From: Candidatus Altimarinota bacterium
GTDB lineage: Bacteria; Patescibacteriota; Gracilibacteria; BD1-5; UBA6164
Length of the DNA: 64,000 nt
Reading direction: 5' to 3'
NCBI GenBank assembly: GCA_013350285.1
Contig: JAAXWG010000003.1
Span: 62,001 to 126,000 of the forward strand
The stretch's first letter is position 1. Each line of letters opens with the position of its first letter. The translations under genes were made by a program, and so were the position numbers. Of the stretch, positions 23,190-33,830 are shown one piece after another. The notes beneath the pieces were generated by a model, which did not search any database, was not told the DNA's origin, and saw only the letters and a program-made list of their open reading frames with translations.

Positions 23190-23846
23190 TTATCTTAAAT
23201 CTATTGTTTCTCATTTTTTTTTCATTTCTTCCAAATATTCTTCAATTTTTTCTTCTTTTTTCCCTCATTTTCTATCCATATAATCTACAACAACTCCAGA
23301 AAGAGCCTCCATCATAAGCTCAAATTTATCTTTTTGGGGTTCTTCTTTTTCTTCTTCTTTTGTGAAATTTTCTATTTCATTTAGAGCATTATAAGGAAGA
23401 TAAACCTCATCTATACTAAATTCTTCATCTCCTATTTTATGAATAATAATACTTCATTTTTTGAGTATAATATCAATAAATCAATTTTCTATAACTTCTA
23501 CTCATTCTATATTTTCATACTTTATAGAATTTGTTTCACTTTTAAAAAGTTTCCATTTTATATCAAAAATCCCATCATGAGTGATAATCCAAACATCATT
23601 ATACCAATCAAATATATCATAAACAATTTTGAAAAAAAGAGCAAAAAGAAATATCTCAAAAATATAAAAAGGAATAATCTCTTTTACACGATAAGATATG
23701 TAATAAAACATACTTGAAATAGAGACAATAAAAAGCCAGATAAAAATTTTTTTTAAAATAACAATACCATGTCTATGAATAATTTCACATATTTCTGTGT
23801 CTTCAGGGAGATATTTTATAAAAAAATTACTTTCAAAGCTATTCAT
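23190..23846 (-). CDS. membrane protein with PH-like domain
   Basis: The product has 218 residues. Two membrane helices (KKIFIWLFIVSISSMFYYIS and IPFYIFEIFLFALFFKIVYD) are followed by WYNDVWIITHDGIFDIKWKL, which is typical of bacterial PH-like (YdbT/bPH2) domains anchored at the membrane. The tail is acidic and Lys-rich. It may bind lipid or a partner at the membrane; its exact role is unknown. It lies 21 nt after xth and 17 nt before uvrC on the same strand, so it is probably cotranscribed with two DNA repair genes. Confidence 0.72.
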
Positions 23847-23867
23847 ATTTTTTGAAATTAAATAATC

Positions 23868-24650
23868 TTATTTAAGTATAAGTGCAACAGGACAATGATC
23901 ACTTCCCATAATATCAGTAAGATAAATAGTATCTACAATATTTTCTATAAAAGATTTATTTACGATAAAATAATCAAGTCTCCATCATACATTTCTTGGT
24001 CTTGCTCATGCTCTGTAACTCCACCAACTATATATATCTGTTTTTCTCGGATAAAGATAACGAAATGTATCTATATATCCAAATTCAAGAAGATAATCTA
24101 TTTTTTTTCTTTCTATAGGAAGAAATCCGATAGAATTTTCATTTTCTTTTGGTCTTGCTATATCTATAGCTTCGTGACAAATATTAAAATCTCAAGTAAT
24201 AATAACATTATTTCACGATGCTACAAGAGTATTCACATAATGGATCATTTTGTCATAAAATTCTAACTTATAATCAAGCATATTTTTTTCTGTTACTTTT
24301 TGTCATCCGTTTGGAAAATAGCAATTTATGAGTATAAAATTTTTGCATTTTAATTCCGTTACTCTTCATTCTGTATGAAAATGCTCAATTTCTCAAAAAT
24401 GATTTTTAAGATCAGATACTTCTAAATTTTCTTTAAAAAGAATCGCACTTCCTGCATATCATGGTCTTGTGCCAATATGCCAAACATATTTATAACCAAT
24501 AAGTTCTCCTATTTCAGCAAGAAATTGGCTTTCAAATGCTTTTGTTTCTTGAAGACAAATAATATCAGGAGATTCTTTTTCAAGAAAATCTTCAAATCAT
24601 TTTTTTAGAACAGCTCGTATTCCATTTACATTCCATGTTATTATTTTCAT
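23868..24650 (-). CDS. xth: exodeoxyribonuclease III
   Basis: The product has 260 residues. It is an AP endonuclease and 3'-5' exonuclease of base excision repair. All metal and catalytic motifs are present: [13 protein letters not shown] (Asn7), CLQETKA (Glu), [17 protein letters not shown] (Asp and Asn), WRLDYFIV and GSDHCPVAL (Asp-His). The length matches the family. It is first in the leftward group with a membrane protein and uvrC, coupling two repair pathways in one transcript. Confidence 0.96.
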
Positions 24651-24784
24651 ATTTTTTGGTACAAGAAATATTTTCTAAAAAATTTTATCTTTTAAAGACA
24701 AAAAGTAAAGTGAAAAGGCTTGAAAAAATATTTTTTTTGACTATTATCACTTCACAAAAAAATATTTTTTAAAATAAAAGAACT

Positions 24785-25321
24785 ATGGCAGATAAAAGTC
24801 AAAGAGATGAAATTCTTGAAAAAGATGAACAGACTCAAGTAATAGAGGAACAAGAAGAAGTGATAGAAGAGGAACAAGAAGAGATAAAAGATGAATCTGA
24901 GGAAATAATAAAATTAAAAGAACTTCTTGCTCGTCATCAAGCAGATTGTGATAATTTCAAAAAAAGGATGGAGAGAGATAAGCAAGATATGATATTTTTT
25001 CTTAAATCTGATATTATTTCCAAGATACTTCCTCGTGTAGATGATTTGGAAAGAATTATTGCAAATACTCCTCTTGATTTACAAGATAATGCTCTTTTTA
25101 CTTGAGTTCAGACACTTTATAAATCTCTAAGTAAAGATTTGGAAAAACTATGAGTAAAAATATTTGAGTCAAAATGAGAAAGTGTTGATCCAGATAAACA
25201 TGATGTGATGACACAAGTTCCTTGAAAGGCTTGAATTATTATAGATGAATTTGAAAAAGGGTATGTGTTGGAAGATAGGGTACTGAGACATGCGAGAGTA
25301 GTTGTAGGAAGTGGGGAATAG
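24785..25321 (+). CDS. grpE: nucleotide exchange factor GrpE
   Basis: GrpE releases ADP from the chaperone DnaK. The product has 178 residues. A very acidic N-terminal tail (about residues 1-45, Glu-rich) leads to the long dimerisation helix (ELLARHQADCDNFKKRMERD). The C-terminal beta domain ends VLRHARVVVGSGE, close to the family's conserved LRPA.V.V. There is no CIRCE operator upstream. It is flanked by a divergent xth gene. dnaK and dnaJ are not next to it. Confidence 0.94.
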
Positions 25322-25430
25322 GATTTCTGAAAAAAGATAAATAAAGGGATATGGATTTTCTCAATATTAAGAAAATCTGTTTTTTCAAGAAATTTATCTG
25401 GAAAATCTATAATATATTCTTAAAAAAAAA

Positions 25431-25459
25431 TTGACAATAAATTAAAATATAAGTATAAT
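25431..25459 (+). promoter_or_regulatory. consensus sigma-70 promoter
   Basis: TTGACA (25431-25436), 17 nt spacer, TATAAT (25454-25459): a perfect consensus promoter. Transcription should begin near 25466, only about 6 nt before the ATG at 25472, so the mRNA would be almost leaderless. Confidence 0.8.
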
Positions 25460-25471
25460 ATTTATAATTTT

Positions 25472-25796
25472 ATGAATTTTGAACAACAAGATTTTATTAA
25501 TGGTTATAAGAGTTTTTTTACAACAAAAATTAGCAGAATACAAAATAAGCCTTGGTGAAGAATTAAGTGCCTATCAAAAAAAGGTACAAAATCAAATAAA
25601 TCTTCATATTTACTACAGTGAACAATGTAAATTATTATCGGATAGTTTCAGAAAAAGAGAAAAATCTATTATAAATGAAACCCAAGGAATAGAACAAATT
25701 GATAAGTTAGATGCTATTTTAAAAGAAGAGATAAAAGCTTTTGAAGAATTAAAAAAACAATATGATATTGCACTTCTTGAAATTAATAACTCTTAG
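25472..25796 (+). CDS. small coiled-coil protein with an apparent +1 frameshift
   Basis: From ATG 25472 the frame reads MNFEQQDFINGYKSFFTTK. The sensible sequence then continues one base later as LAEYKISLGEELSAYQKKVQ, ending LLEINNS at TAG 25794-25796. The switch falls at an A5 run (about 25527-25531). In the second frame alone the first usable starts are TTG 25479 or ATG 25500, giving 98-105 residues. Joined, the product is about 107 residues, Lys/Glu-rich and helical. The cause could be a sequencing slip, a decayed gene or translational frameshifting. A perfect promoter lies just upstream. Function unknown. Confidence 0.6.
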
Positions 25797-25803
25797 TTCC
25801 TTA

Positions 25804-26331
25804 TTAGTATAATACTTCAAATATTTTTATTGAATGGAGTATTCACTGAAATTCTTTTTCTCAGAGGGGGGAAATTTTAAATTCATTTTCATTTTTTATT
25901 TCTTCAAAAATTTTTTCTGTTATAAATATTTTTTCTTCTGGAGTAATATTTTCTAAGCGAGATGATATATTTACAGCCTCTCAAAAAAAATCTTCTCCTT
26001 TTATGGTTTCTCTTTGTATTAATTCTCATTCATCAAGAGAGATTTTTAGTTTTATTTTATAGATTTCATCATTTATAGTTTGATTGTATAGTTTAAATTT
26101 TTTTTGTACTTCTATCATACATTTGATTGCATCTTGTGCATTTCAAAAAACTATCATAAAAGCATCACCAATAGTTTTTATAATACTTCAGTTGTATTCT
26201 TCTACAAGAGGTATAATTATAGCATCTTGTTTATCAAGTATTTGAGTTATTCCTTTTACTCCAAGAAGAGAGGATTTGAGAGTAAATTCTTTTATATCCG
26301 TAAAGACTATAACAGATTTGTTTTTTTTCAC
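25804..26331 (-). CDS. minimal class III adenylate/guanylate cyclase
   Basis: The product has 175 residues and consists almost wholly of the class III nucleotide cyclase catalytic domain. The first metal Asp is Asp12 in VIVFTDIKEF. The second is in KTIGDAFMIVFGN, and GEAVNISSRLENI is the conserved dimer-interface and active-site segment. No sensor, HAMP or membrane domain is attached, so it is a bare homodimerising cyclase or depends on partners. I chose the GTG at 26331 because the frame is closed by TAA just upstream and no ATG precedes the domain. Whether it makes cAMP, cGMP or is inactive cannot be read. The next upstream gene on this strand ends at a terminator. Confidence 0.85.
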
Positions 26332-26390
26332 AGAAAAATATTAAAAAATTAACTTCATTATTCTAGCATATATATGTATTTAAAACAAAT

Positions 26391-26419
26391 AAAAAAACGA
26401 GAAGTTTTCTCGTTTTTTT
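26391..26419. terminator. bidirectional terminator hairpin
   Basis: A13-like arm AAAAAAACGAGAA pairs with TTCTCGTTTTTTT across a 3-nt loop. It lies downstream of the leftward stomatin-like gene, which ends at 26436. Confidence 0.85.
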
Positions 26420-26435
26420 ATTAAATATGATTTTT

Positions 26436-27389
26436 TTATTTCATAAGATCACTTCCTGCAACAAGTTTATCTGTTTTTGAATAGCCTTCTAAGCTTTCAT
26501 TGAGATAGATAAGTTTTGTTTTATCAGAACTTCAGATATTTCCAAGAGTTTCTATTCTTGAAGAATCAAGTAAAAACCTTAAAATCTTTTCTCCATCAAG
26601 TTTATTATCAGATGCTTTTATGAGATCTACAGACTCTTTAAATCATTCTGCAATTTTCATTCTTTGTCCAGCCATACCTTCTCAAAGGAGTATTTTACTT
26701 TCTTTTTCTGCTTCTGCTTGTTTTACTTGCATAATCTTTTTTGATTCTCATTCGTTCATTGCGGCTTCTTTTAGTTTTTGAGTTTCTACTACTTTATTCA
26801 TTGCCATCATTACACTATTTTCTAATTTTACATCTCTTACTTGGATAGAATCAAGTTTGTATCCAAAACCGTCAAGTCTTTGTCTCAATCTTTCTTCTAT
26901 TGTTTCTCCTATTTCTTCTCTTTTTCAAAAAATTTCTTTATGATCAAAGCTTACAATCATAGCTCTGAGTTGCTCATCAATTGTTGATTTCATCATTGTT
27001 TTTGGATCATCTATAGAATAAATTGATCTATAGATACTTCAATTTTGAGTATCATCTCCATCATCATTAACATAGTAAATAACATTAAGTCCTATATAAG
27101 CAGTTACATTATCACTTGTTACTCACTCTACTTCTACTGGAAAATTTTTTCTAAAAAGGACTTGAGATTTTGTAATTTCTAAAATAGGAATTAATAAATT
27201 TAATCATGGTCTCAAAATTCTATTAAAACGACCAAGAAATTCTACTGTTTTTACCGTATTTGGAGTAACTATTTTTACAGAAAGAAAAAGAAAAACCAAA
27301 AATATAATCATTCAGAAATAAAATTCCCCAGTAATTATTGAGACTATAATTATAAGGAGAAGAATGATAGGACTAATAAGTTTTGCCAT
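26436..27389 (-). CDS. SPFH/stomatin-like membrane protein
   Basis: The product has 317 residues. Two adjacent hydrophobic segments at the N-terminus (residues 5-40) anchor it. The SPFH/Band 7 domain follows (VEFLGRFNRILRPGLNLLIP, TSDNVTAYIGLNVIYYV). A coiled coil rich in Ala/Glu/Lys (EAAMNEGESKKIMQVKQAEA) leads to the C-terminal LLGEG...RFLLDS. The layout is that of stomatins/QmcA, which organise membrane microdomains and often control membrane proteases. No partner NfeD gene is adjacent. It is a single-gene unit with its own terminator. Confidence 0.93.
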
Positions 27390-27633
27390 ATTTTTTTATT
27401 ACAATATAAAGTGTGAGTATTTTACTATAATTTTTGTGAAATCAAAAATTATTTAAAATAAATTAGGGAAATAAAAAAAAGTTGTTATAATATATGTAAC
27501 TTTACAAAAAGTTAATTTTGTTTTTTAAAGGGCAGTTTCATAAATTTCAAGAGAGGAGCCATATATTCTAAATCTTTTCAATTTTTGTAGTTTTGTCTTT
27601 TAAAATAGAGTTTTTATTATTTATTTATTTTTT

Positions 27634-29223
27634 ATGACAAACATTGTAAGTTTTGAAGATTTTTCTTTATCTCCAAGTATTTTAAGTGCGATAAAGCAAA
27701 AATGATTTGAAGAACCAAGTCCAATACAAAAACAAATTATTCCTCTTTTTCTTGCTGGAAAAAAAGATATTATTGGTCAAGCTCAGACTTGAACAGGAAA
27801 AACAGCATCTTTTGCGATACCACTTCTTGAGCTTATTGATAAGAAAAAATCATTTACTCAGGCTATAGTTCTTACTCCGACGAGAGAACTTGCTATACAA
27901 GTTGCTGAAGAAATTGCTTCTTTTTCTCTTGAAAGAGCAGTAAATATTTGTCTTCTTTATGGAGGACAATCAATGACAAATGAAATCAGAAAATTAAGTT
28001 CTGGTCCTCAAATAGTTATTTGAACTCCTTGAAGAGTGAAAGATCATATAAAAAGAAGAAATTTAAAATTGGAACATATTCAATATTTTGTTTTAGATGA
28101 AGCAGATGAAATGCTCAATATTGGTTTTAGAGAAGAAATAGAAGAAATTCTTGCTGTTACACCCAAAGAAAAAAGAGTTTTACTTTTTTCTGCAACTATG
28201 CCAAAGGCGATACTTGCTATTGCTGAAAAATATATGCATGATTATGATTTTATTTCTATCAAAAAAGAAGATATTGATAGTAATCTTATTAATCAAATTT
28301 ATTTTGAAGTAAGAGAAAAAGATAAGCTTGATGCTTTAACTCGTATTTTGGATATAGAAGATGATTTTTTTGGAATAGTTTTTTGTAGAACAAAAAGAGA
28401 TGTTGATGAGGTTGCTGAAAAATTAAAATTGAGAGGATATCTTTCTGATGCACTTCATGGGGATATTGACCAAAGACAAAGAGAAAAAATATTGAGAAGA
28501 TTTAAAAATGGGGAGATAAATATCCTTGTTGCAACAGATGTAGCAGCAAGAGGGATTGATGTCAATAATCTTACTCATGTAATTAATTATAATCTTCCAG
28601 AAAGTCCAGAAAGTTATACTCATAGAATAGGAAGAACTTGAAGAGCAGGGAAGACTTGAACGGCTATAAATCTTGTTTCAAGAGCTGAATATAGAAAATT
28701 ATTTTTTATTGAAAAAATTACAAAATCATCAATAAAAAAAGAAAAAATTCCAAATGTAGCAGATATTTTATGAATTAAAAAGAAAAGATTTATACAAAAA
28801 ATAGAAAAATCAGTTAAGGAGTGAAAAAATGAGCAATTTTTGGATTTGGCAAAAGAAGTTCTGAAAGTAGGAGATACAGAAGTTGTACTTTCTGCTCTTT
28901 TGAAGGAATTTTTGCAAGATTCTTATGTTCAAAAAAGAGAGGAAGAAAGAGATCTCAATGAAGAAAATTCAAGAGAAGAAAATACAAATATGGAATGTAG
29001 ATTATTTCTTGCAAAATGAAAATTTGATGGAATGACTCAATCAAAGATAAAAGATTTTATCAAACAAGAAACAAATATTGATTTGGGACATATAAAACAA
29101 ATAGATATATATGATAAATTTTCTTTCCTCAATGTTCCACTTAGAGATGCAGAGGTTATTCTTGGAATTTTTAAAATGAAAAACAAAAGACAACCACTTG
29201 TTGTACAAGCAAAAAAAAGGTAA
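27634..29223 (+). CDS. deaD: DEAD-box RNA helicase (DeaD/CsdA-like)
   Basis: The product has 529 residues. It unwinds RNA with ATP and helps ribosome assembly and mRNA turnover. Motifs in order: Q motif (FEEPSPIQKQ), motif I AQTGTGKT (Lys56; Gly53 from TGA), PTREL, GTPGRV (both glycines from TGA), DEAD, SAT, and HRIGRTGRAG in the second RecA domain. The C-terminal 75 residues (CRLFLAKGKFDGMTQSKIKDF... to VILGIFKMKNK) form a DbpA-type RNA-binding domain. A 5' leader of about 120-150 nt follows a TTATAAT-type promoter near 27485, as is usual for cold-inducible helicase genes. A terminator follows. Confidence 0.95.
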
Positions 29224-29270
29224 GTTATTTAAGTGATTTTATTAGTAAAAACAAGAGAAAAAAATAACAA

Positions 29271-29306
29271 AAAAAACTTCAAATAATTTTATTTGAAGTT
29301 TTTTTT
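29271..29306 (+). terminator. terminator of the DEAD-box helicase gene
   Basis: AAAAAACTTCAAAT pairs with ATTTGAAGTTTTTT and runs into eight U. Confidence 0.9.
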
Positions 29307-29430
29307 AAATAAGAGTTGTTTTTATTTTTCAAAAAAGAAAGTATATTTTGAGAAGTTTTTATATTTTAAACTTATTTTAAACTAGATATTATAAATTTAT
29401 ATTGTTTAATTTAATTTTTAATTTTTTTAT

Positions 29431-29835
29431 ATGCTAAAAATAGTTATTTCTCTTATTATAGGTGCTATTATTTGAGCACTTCTTCTTTTTGCTTATGATG
29501 TATATAGTGGAAATATCAAGCAATGAAATTTTAATAATGTTTCTTTTTCATGACAAATGATGCCTCCAAATTGATTTTGATCTGGAGAGATGATGTGAAG
29601 TTGAACAATGATGTGAGGAACTTGAACAATGATGTGAGGAACTTGAACAATGATGTGAAGATGAGCAAGACCAGATATGACAGAGAGTGAACAAATAGAA
29701 ATGATAAGTAAGAGAACTTGAATTTCAAAGGATATAATTAAAATGGAGCTTGACTCATGAAAAACAATGAGAGAAATTATGGAAGAAAATACAAAATCTT
29801 CTACAGATTCTTCTAAAGCGAACTCTTCTTTATAA
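29431..29835 (+). CDS. membrane-anchored Gly/Met-rich protein
   Basis: The product has 134 residues. An N-terminal membrane helix (IVISLIIGAIIGALLLFAYD) is followed by a low-complexity region with MMGSGTMMGGTGTMMGGTGT repeats. A helical C-terminus (MISKRTGISKDIIKMELDSG KTMREIMEEN in two parts) resembles a small coiled or SHOCT-like segment. Nearly all repeat glycines are TGA codons. Met/Gly-rich tails can bind metals, but no function is shown. It is 27 nt upstream of the export operon adaptor gene and probably its first gene. Confidence 0.7.
29601..29660 (+). repeat. 21-bp tandem coding repeat
   Basis: The unit CTTGAACAATGATGTGAGGA (plus one A) recurs about three times and encodes G-T-M-M-G-G-T. 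It is a plausible site for slippage in repeat number. Confidence 0.75.
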
Positions 29836-29862
29836 TATAGCTTAATTTCATAATACAAAAAG

Positions 29863-31941
29863 ATGAAAAAATATATCAATATTTATTTAGTAATACTATG
29901 AATAATTCTTGTAATTTGAGGAAATTATTTTGTAGAAAAAAAACAAAAAGCCAATCAAACTACAACACAACAAGAAGAAGTAGTAAAGGTAGAAAAATGA
30001 AATATTGTTGAAACAGTTGATGTTGTAGGAAGTTCTGAACTTGTTGATGAGCAAAAATTAAAATTTACACAGCAGGGAAAAGTAGTAAAGGTAAATGTCA
30101 AAGAATGAGATACTATAAAAAAATGACAAATTATTGCTGAGCTTGATAAAACTCAACCAAATTACAAAATAGAACAGGCAAAATTAAGTCTTGAAAATTC
30201 AAAACTAAAACTTCAAGATTTACTTGGAAATTCTGTTGATGCAAGTCAGGTTTTGAGCTCTAAAAAAACAATAGAAGATACAAAAAATAAAATGGAACTT
30301 CTTGATTTAGAAATAAATAACTTTATAGAAGAAAGAGATAATACTATTGCTTCTCTTCAAAAAGATATAGAAATAAAGGAAAAAGATATACTTTCAACTC
30401 AGGCAAAGTTGGAAACATATAAAAAAGAATATGAAACAAGTCTTGCAAAACAAGAAAATGAAGAAGGAAATACAAGTATTCAAAATAGTGATAAGGTTAT
30501 TTCTATGAACCAAACAGCCTTACAAGATATGTTGTATTGAGAAGAAAGTCTTTTGAGTATAGATTATATTCTTTGACTCAGTGATGAAAATGAAGAGAGA
30601 AATGATGAATATGAAATGTATCTTGGAAAAAAAGATCAAGTAAGTCTTTCTCTTGCTGAGCAGTATTATTCAAAATCAAAAACAAGCCTTAATAAACTAA
30701 AAAATTATAATAAAGAAGATATTTTTGTTACCCTAGAATATGAAAATGATTTTTTTTCAAACCTATTTTCCCTTGCTGATTATACTTATAAAGCAGTAGA
30801 AGGAAGTATAGAAAATGTTTATTTTTCTCAATCAAAAATAGATTCTTTCAAGACAAATCTTTCAAGTATTCGTCAAAAATCTCAAACAAATCTTGCAAGA
30901 ATTATATCAAGTAATAATGAGTTAAAAACTTTGACAAATTTAGATTTATTAAAATCTGAAAATCAAAATACTCAAAATCAAAAATTACTAACAATAAAAG
31001 ATACAGAGCTTTCTCTTTCAAAAGCAGAAAATGAAATTACAAATTTAAAAAATGATTTAAAACTCAAAGAACAAACTTATGCTTATCAACTTCTTCAAAA
31101 ACAAAAGGATAAAAGTGCTTATGAATTAACTCTTTCTATAAATCAGGCTTCTTATGATGAACTTATAGAATGAGTAAGTGAATATGACTTAAAGACAGCA
31201 CAAAATTCTGTAAGAAATGCAGAAATTAGTCTTGCAGATTCATTGGAAGATCTTGAAAATTATGAATTAGAAGCACCTTTTTCATGATTGGTAAGAAAGC
31301 TTGATTTTCAAGTTGGGGATAATTTAACAAGTGATACTGAACAGTATGTCTATATAGAAAATCCAGACTTACTCGTAGTAACTGTTTCACTTGACCAGAT
31401 AGATATAGTAAATGTAAAAGAATGAACAAAAGCAATAATTACTTTTGATGCTTTTCCAAAAAAAGAATTTAATGCTGTTATTACGAGTATAGATTATACT
31501 CCTACAGAAAACTCTTGAGTAATTTCCTATGAAGTGAAGCTTGTTATTACAGATGAAGATTATAGTGAAAAAATACTTTCTTGAATGACAGCAGATGTAA
31601 GTATTATTACTCTTGAAAAAAATGATGTATTACTTCTTGATTCTACTGCAATAAAATCTGAGTGAACAAAAAATTATGTCATTGTTAAAGAAAATGGAGA
31701 GAAAAAACAAGAAGAAATAACTATTTGAGCCGTGTCAAATGGAAAAACGGAAATACTTTCTTGACTTGAAGAAGGAGATGAAGTTATAATAGAGCTAGTA
31801 AAAACAACTTCAACTTCTGAAGAGGAAACAAAAACTTCCCTTTTCCCAACTTGATGATGAGGATGAAATCGTTCGAGTAGTAACTCTTCTTCTAATAATA
31901 ATTCTTCTTCTAGCAATGCTTGATGACCACCTCCTTTTTAA
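29863..31941 (+). CDS. MacA/HlyD-family periplasmic adaptor protein
   Basis: The product has 692 residues, longer than the usual 370-400. It has an N-terminal membrane anchor (YLVILGIILVIGGNYF), a lipoyl half-motif (GKVVKVNVKEGDTIKKGQII AELD), and a very long helical hairpin (about residues 100-470) that accounts for the extra length. The second lipoyl half (YELEAPFSGLVRKLDFQVGD) and a beta-barrel follow. The tail is Ser/Asn/Gly-rich and ends GGPPPF. It links an inner ABC permease to the exterior. It lies 15 nt before a MacB-type ATPase gene and shares its operon. No outer-membrane factor is encoded nearby. Confidence 0.88.
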
Positions 31942-31956
31942 AAATAATACAAAAAA

Positions 31957-32619
31957 ATGATAGAATTAAGAAATATTAAAAAAGTATATTCTCTTTGAAA
32001 TCAAGAAATAGAGGTTTTGAAATGAATAAATTTAAAAATAGAAAAAGGAGATTTTATATCTATTATGGGACCTTCAGGTTCATGAAAATCTACTTTGATG
32101 AATATTATAGGGATGCTTGATATTCCAAGTTTTTGAGAGTATATTTTTGATGGGAAAAGAATAGATGATTTATGAGAAACACGAATTTCTAAAATACGAG
32201 CAAGTCATGTTGGTTTTGTTTTTCAAAGCTATAATCTCATATCAAGAATGAATGTTTTAAAACAAGTTATTTTGCCTCTTTCCTATCAAGGAATTTGAAA
32301 AAAAGAAAGAATACAAAGAGCAAAAGAAGCTCTTAAAAGAGTAGGACTTGAAACAAAAATGTACAATAAGCCAAATGAACTTTCTTGAGGACAACAACAA
32401 AGAGTTTCAATAGCAAGAGCAATAGCTGTAGATCCTGATATTATTCTTGCAGATGAGCCAACTTGAGCTCTTGATACTCAAACTTGAATTGAAATTATGT
32501 GAATTTTAAAGGAACTTAACGAAAAAGAGGGAAAAACTATTATTCTTATTACTCATGAACCAGACATAGATAAATATGCAAAAAAACATATCAGGATACA
32601 GGACTGACTTATTCTTTAA
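31957..32619 (+). CDS. MacB/LolD-type ABC transporter ATPase
   Basis: The product has 220 residues and is an ATPase subunit of the MacB/FtsE/LolD group. Walker A is MGPSGSGKST (Lys44, with Gly43 from TGA), the Q-loop is FVFQSYNL, the signature is LSGGQQQRVSIARA, Walker B is IILADEPTGAL, and the H-loop is ITHEP. It powers the permease encoded 8 nt downstream. Together with the adaptor upstream it forms a tripartite-like exporter for peptides, antibiotics or lipoproteins. The substrate cannot be read. Confidence 0.95.
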
Positions 32620-32627
32620 ATACCATT

Positions 32628-33830
32628 ATGATTCTTTTTGAAAATATTATAAATTCTTTTGAATCTATTATTGCTCACAAGATGAGATCATCTCTGAGTA
32701 TGTTGGGAATTATTATTTGAGTTTCTTCGGTAATTATTCTTACTGCTATGGGTGCTTGAAGCCAGCAAGCGGTAGTAGAAAAAATACAATCTCTTTGAGC
32801 GAATACTCTTACTATCTCTGCCTGATGAATGGGGGCAAGTAATGTTTATTCAAAATCAAGTGGAAATACAAGTTTAACTCTTGATACCATTGACAGTATC
32901 AAAAATGAAATAGATGGACTTGAATGAGTACTTCCTATAGTTTCTTGAAATGCTCAAATTATCTATGGAACAAATAATTCAAATGCTTCTATTATGTGAA
33001 TTACTCCTGAATATTTTACTCTTACAAATACAAAAATAGAAACAGGAATAAATTTTTCTGAAAAAAATATTACAAATCTTGATAAATTTGCAATTGTTTG
33101 AGTAGATATACAAGAAGATATATTTGCTTGAGAAAATCCAGTAGGGAAAAAAATAAAAATGGGAGGAAATATTTATGAAATTATAGGAATTATAGAAGAA
33201 AAATGAGGAACAACTGATTCTAATATTTTTATTCCTCTTACAACTGCTCAAATACGACAATTTGGAAAAAAGACTCTTTCTCAGGTACAAGTTTTTGTAG
33301 AAAACTCAGAAGAAGTAGATACAATAAAAACAGAGTTAGAAAATTATCTTGCCAATCTTGCATGAGTTTCAGATACGAGTGAATCACCTTATAGCATAAG
33401 AAGCCAAGCAGATATACTTGAAAGAGTAAGTGAAATAACCTGAACTTTTACTCTTCTTCTTTCAGGAATTGCTTGAATATCACTGCTTGTATGAGGAATA
33501 GGAGTTATGAATATTATGCTTGTTTCTGTAACAGAGAGAACCAGAGAAATAGGGATTAGAAAAGCAATAGGAGCTTCTAAAAAAGATATTTTGATGCAAT
33601 TTTTGATGGAATCAGCAGTACTATCTCTTTTAGGTTGATGTATAGGAATAATATTAAGTTTTGTTGTTGTATATGTTCTCAATAATTATTTTAATGTTGC
33701 ATCAGTTATTGCTTATAATTCTATCATTTTGAGCTTTTGATTTTCACTTTTTATAGGGATATTCTTTTGACTTCTCCCATCATATAAAGCAGCAAAACTT
33801 AAGCCAATAGATGCTTTGAGGTTTGAGTAA
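32628..33830 (+). CDS. MacB-type ABC transporter permease
   Basis: The product has 400 residues. It has an N-terminal helix ([20 protein letters not shown]), a large extracytoplasmic MacB_PCD domain (about residues 45-265), and three C-terminal helices within the FtsX domain. [20 protein letters not shown] is the family-typical cytoplasmic loop, and the end is PIDALRFE, as in MacB permeases. It is the last gene of the export operon (29431-33830). The stop codon is immediately followed by the stop of the convergent muralytic gene. Confidence 0.95.
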
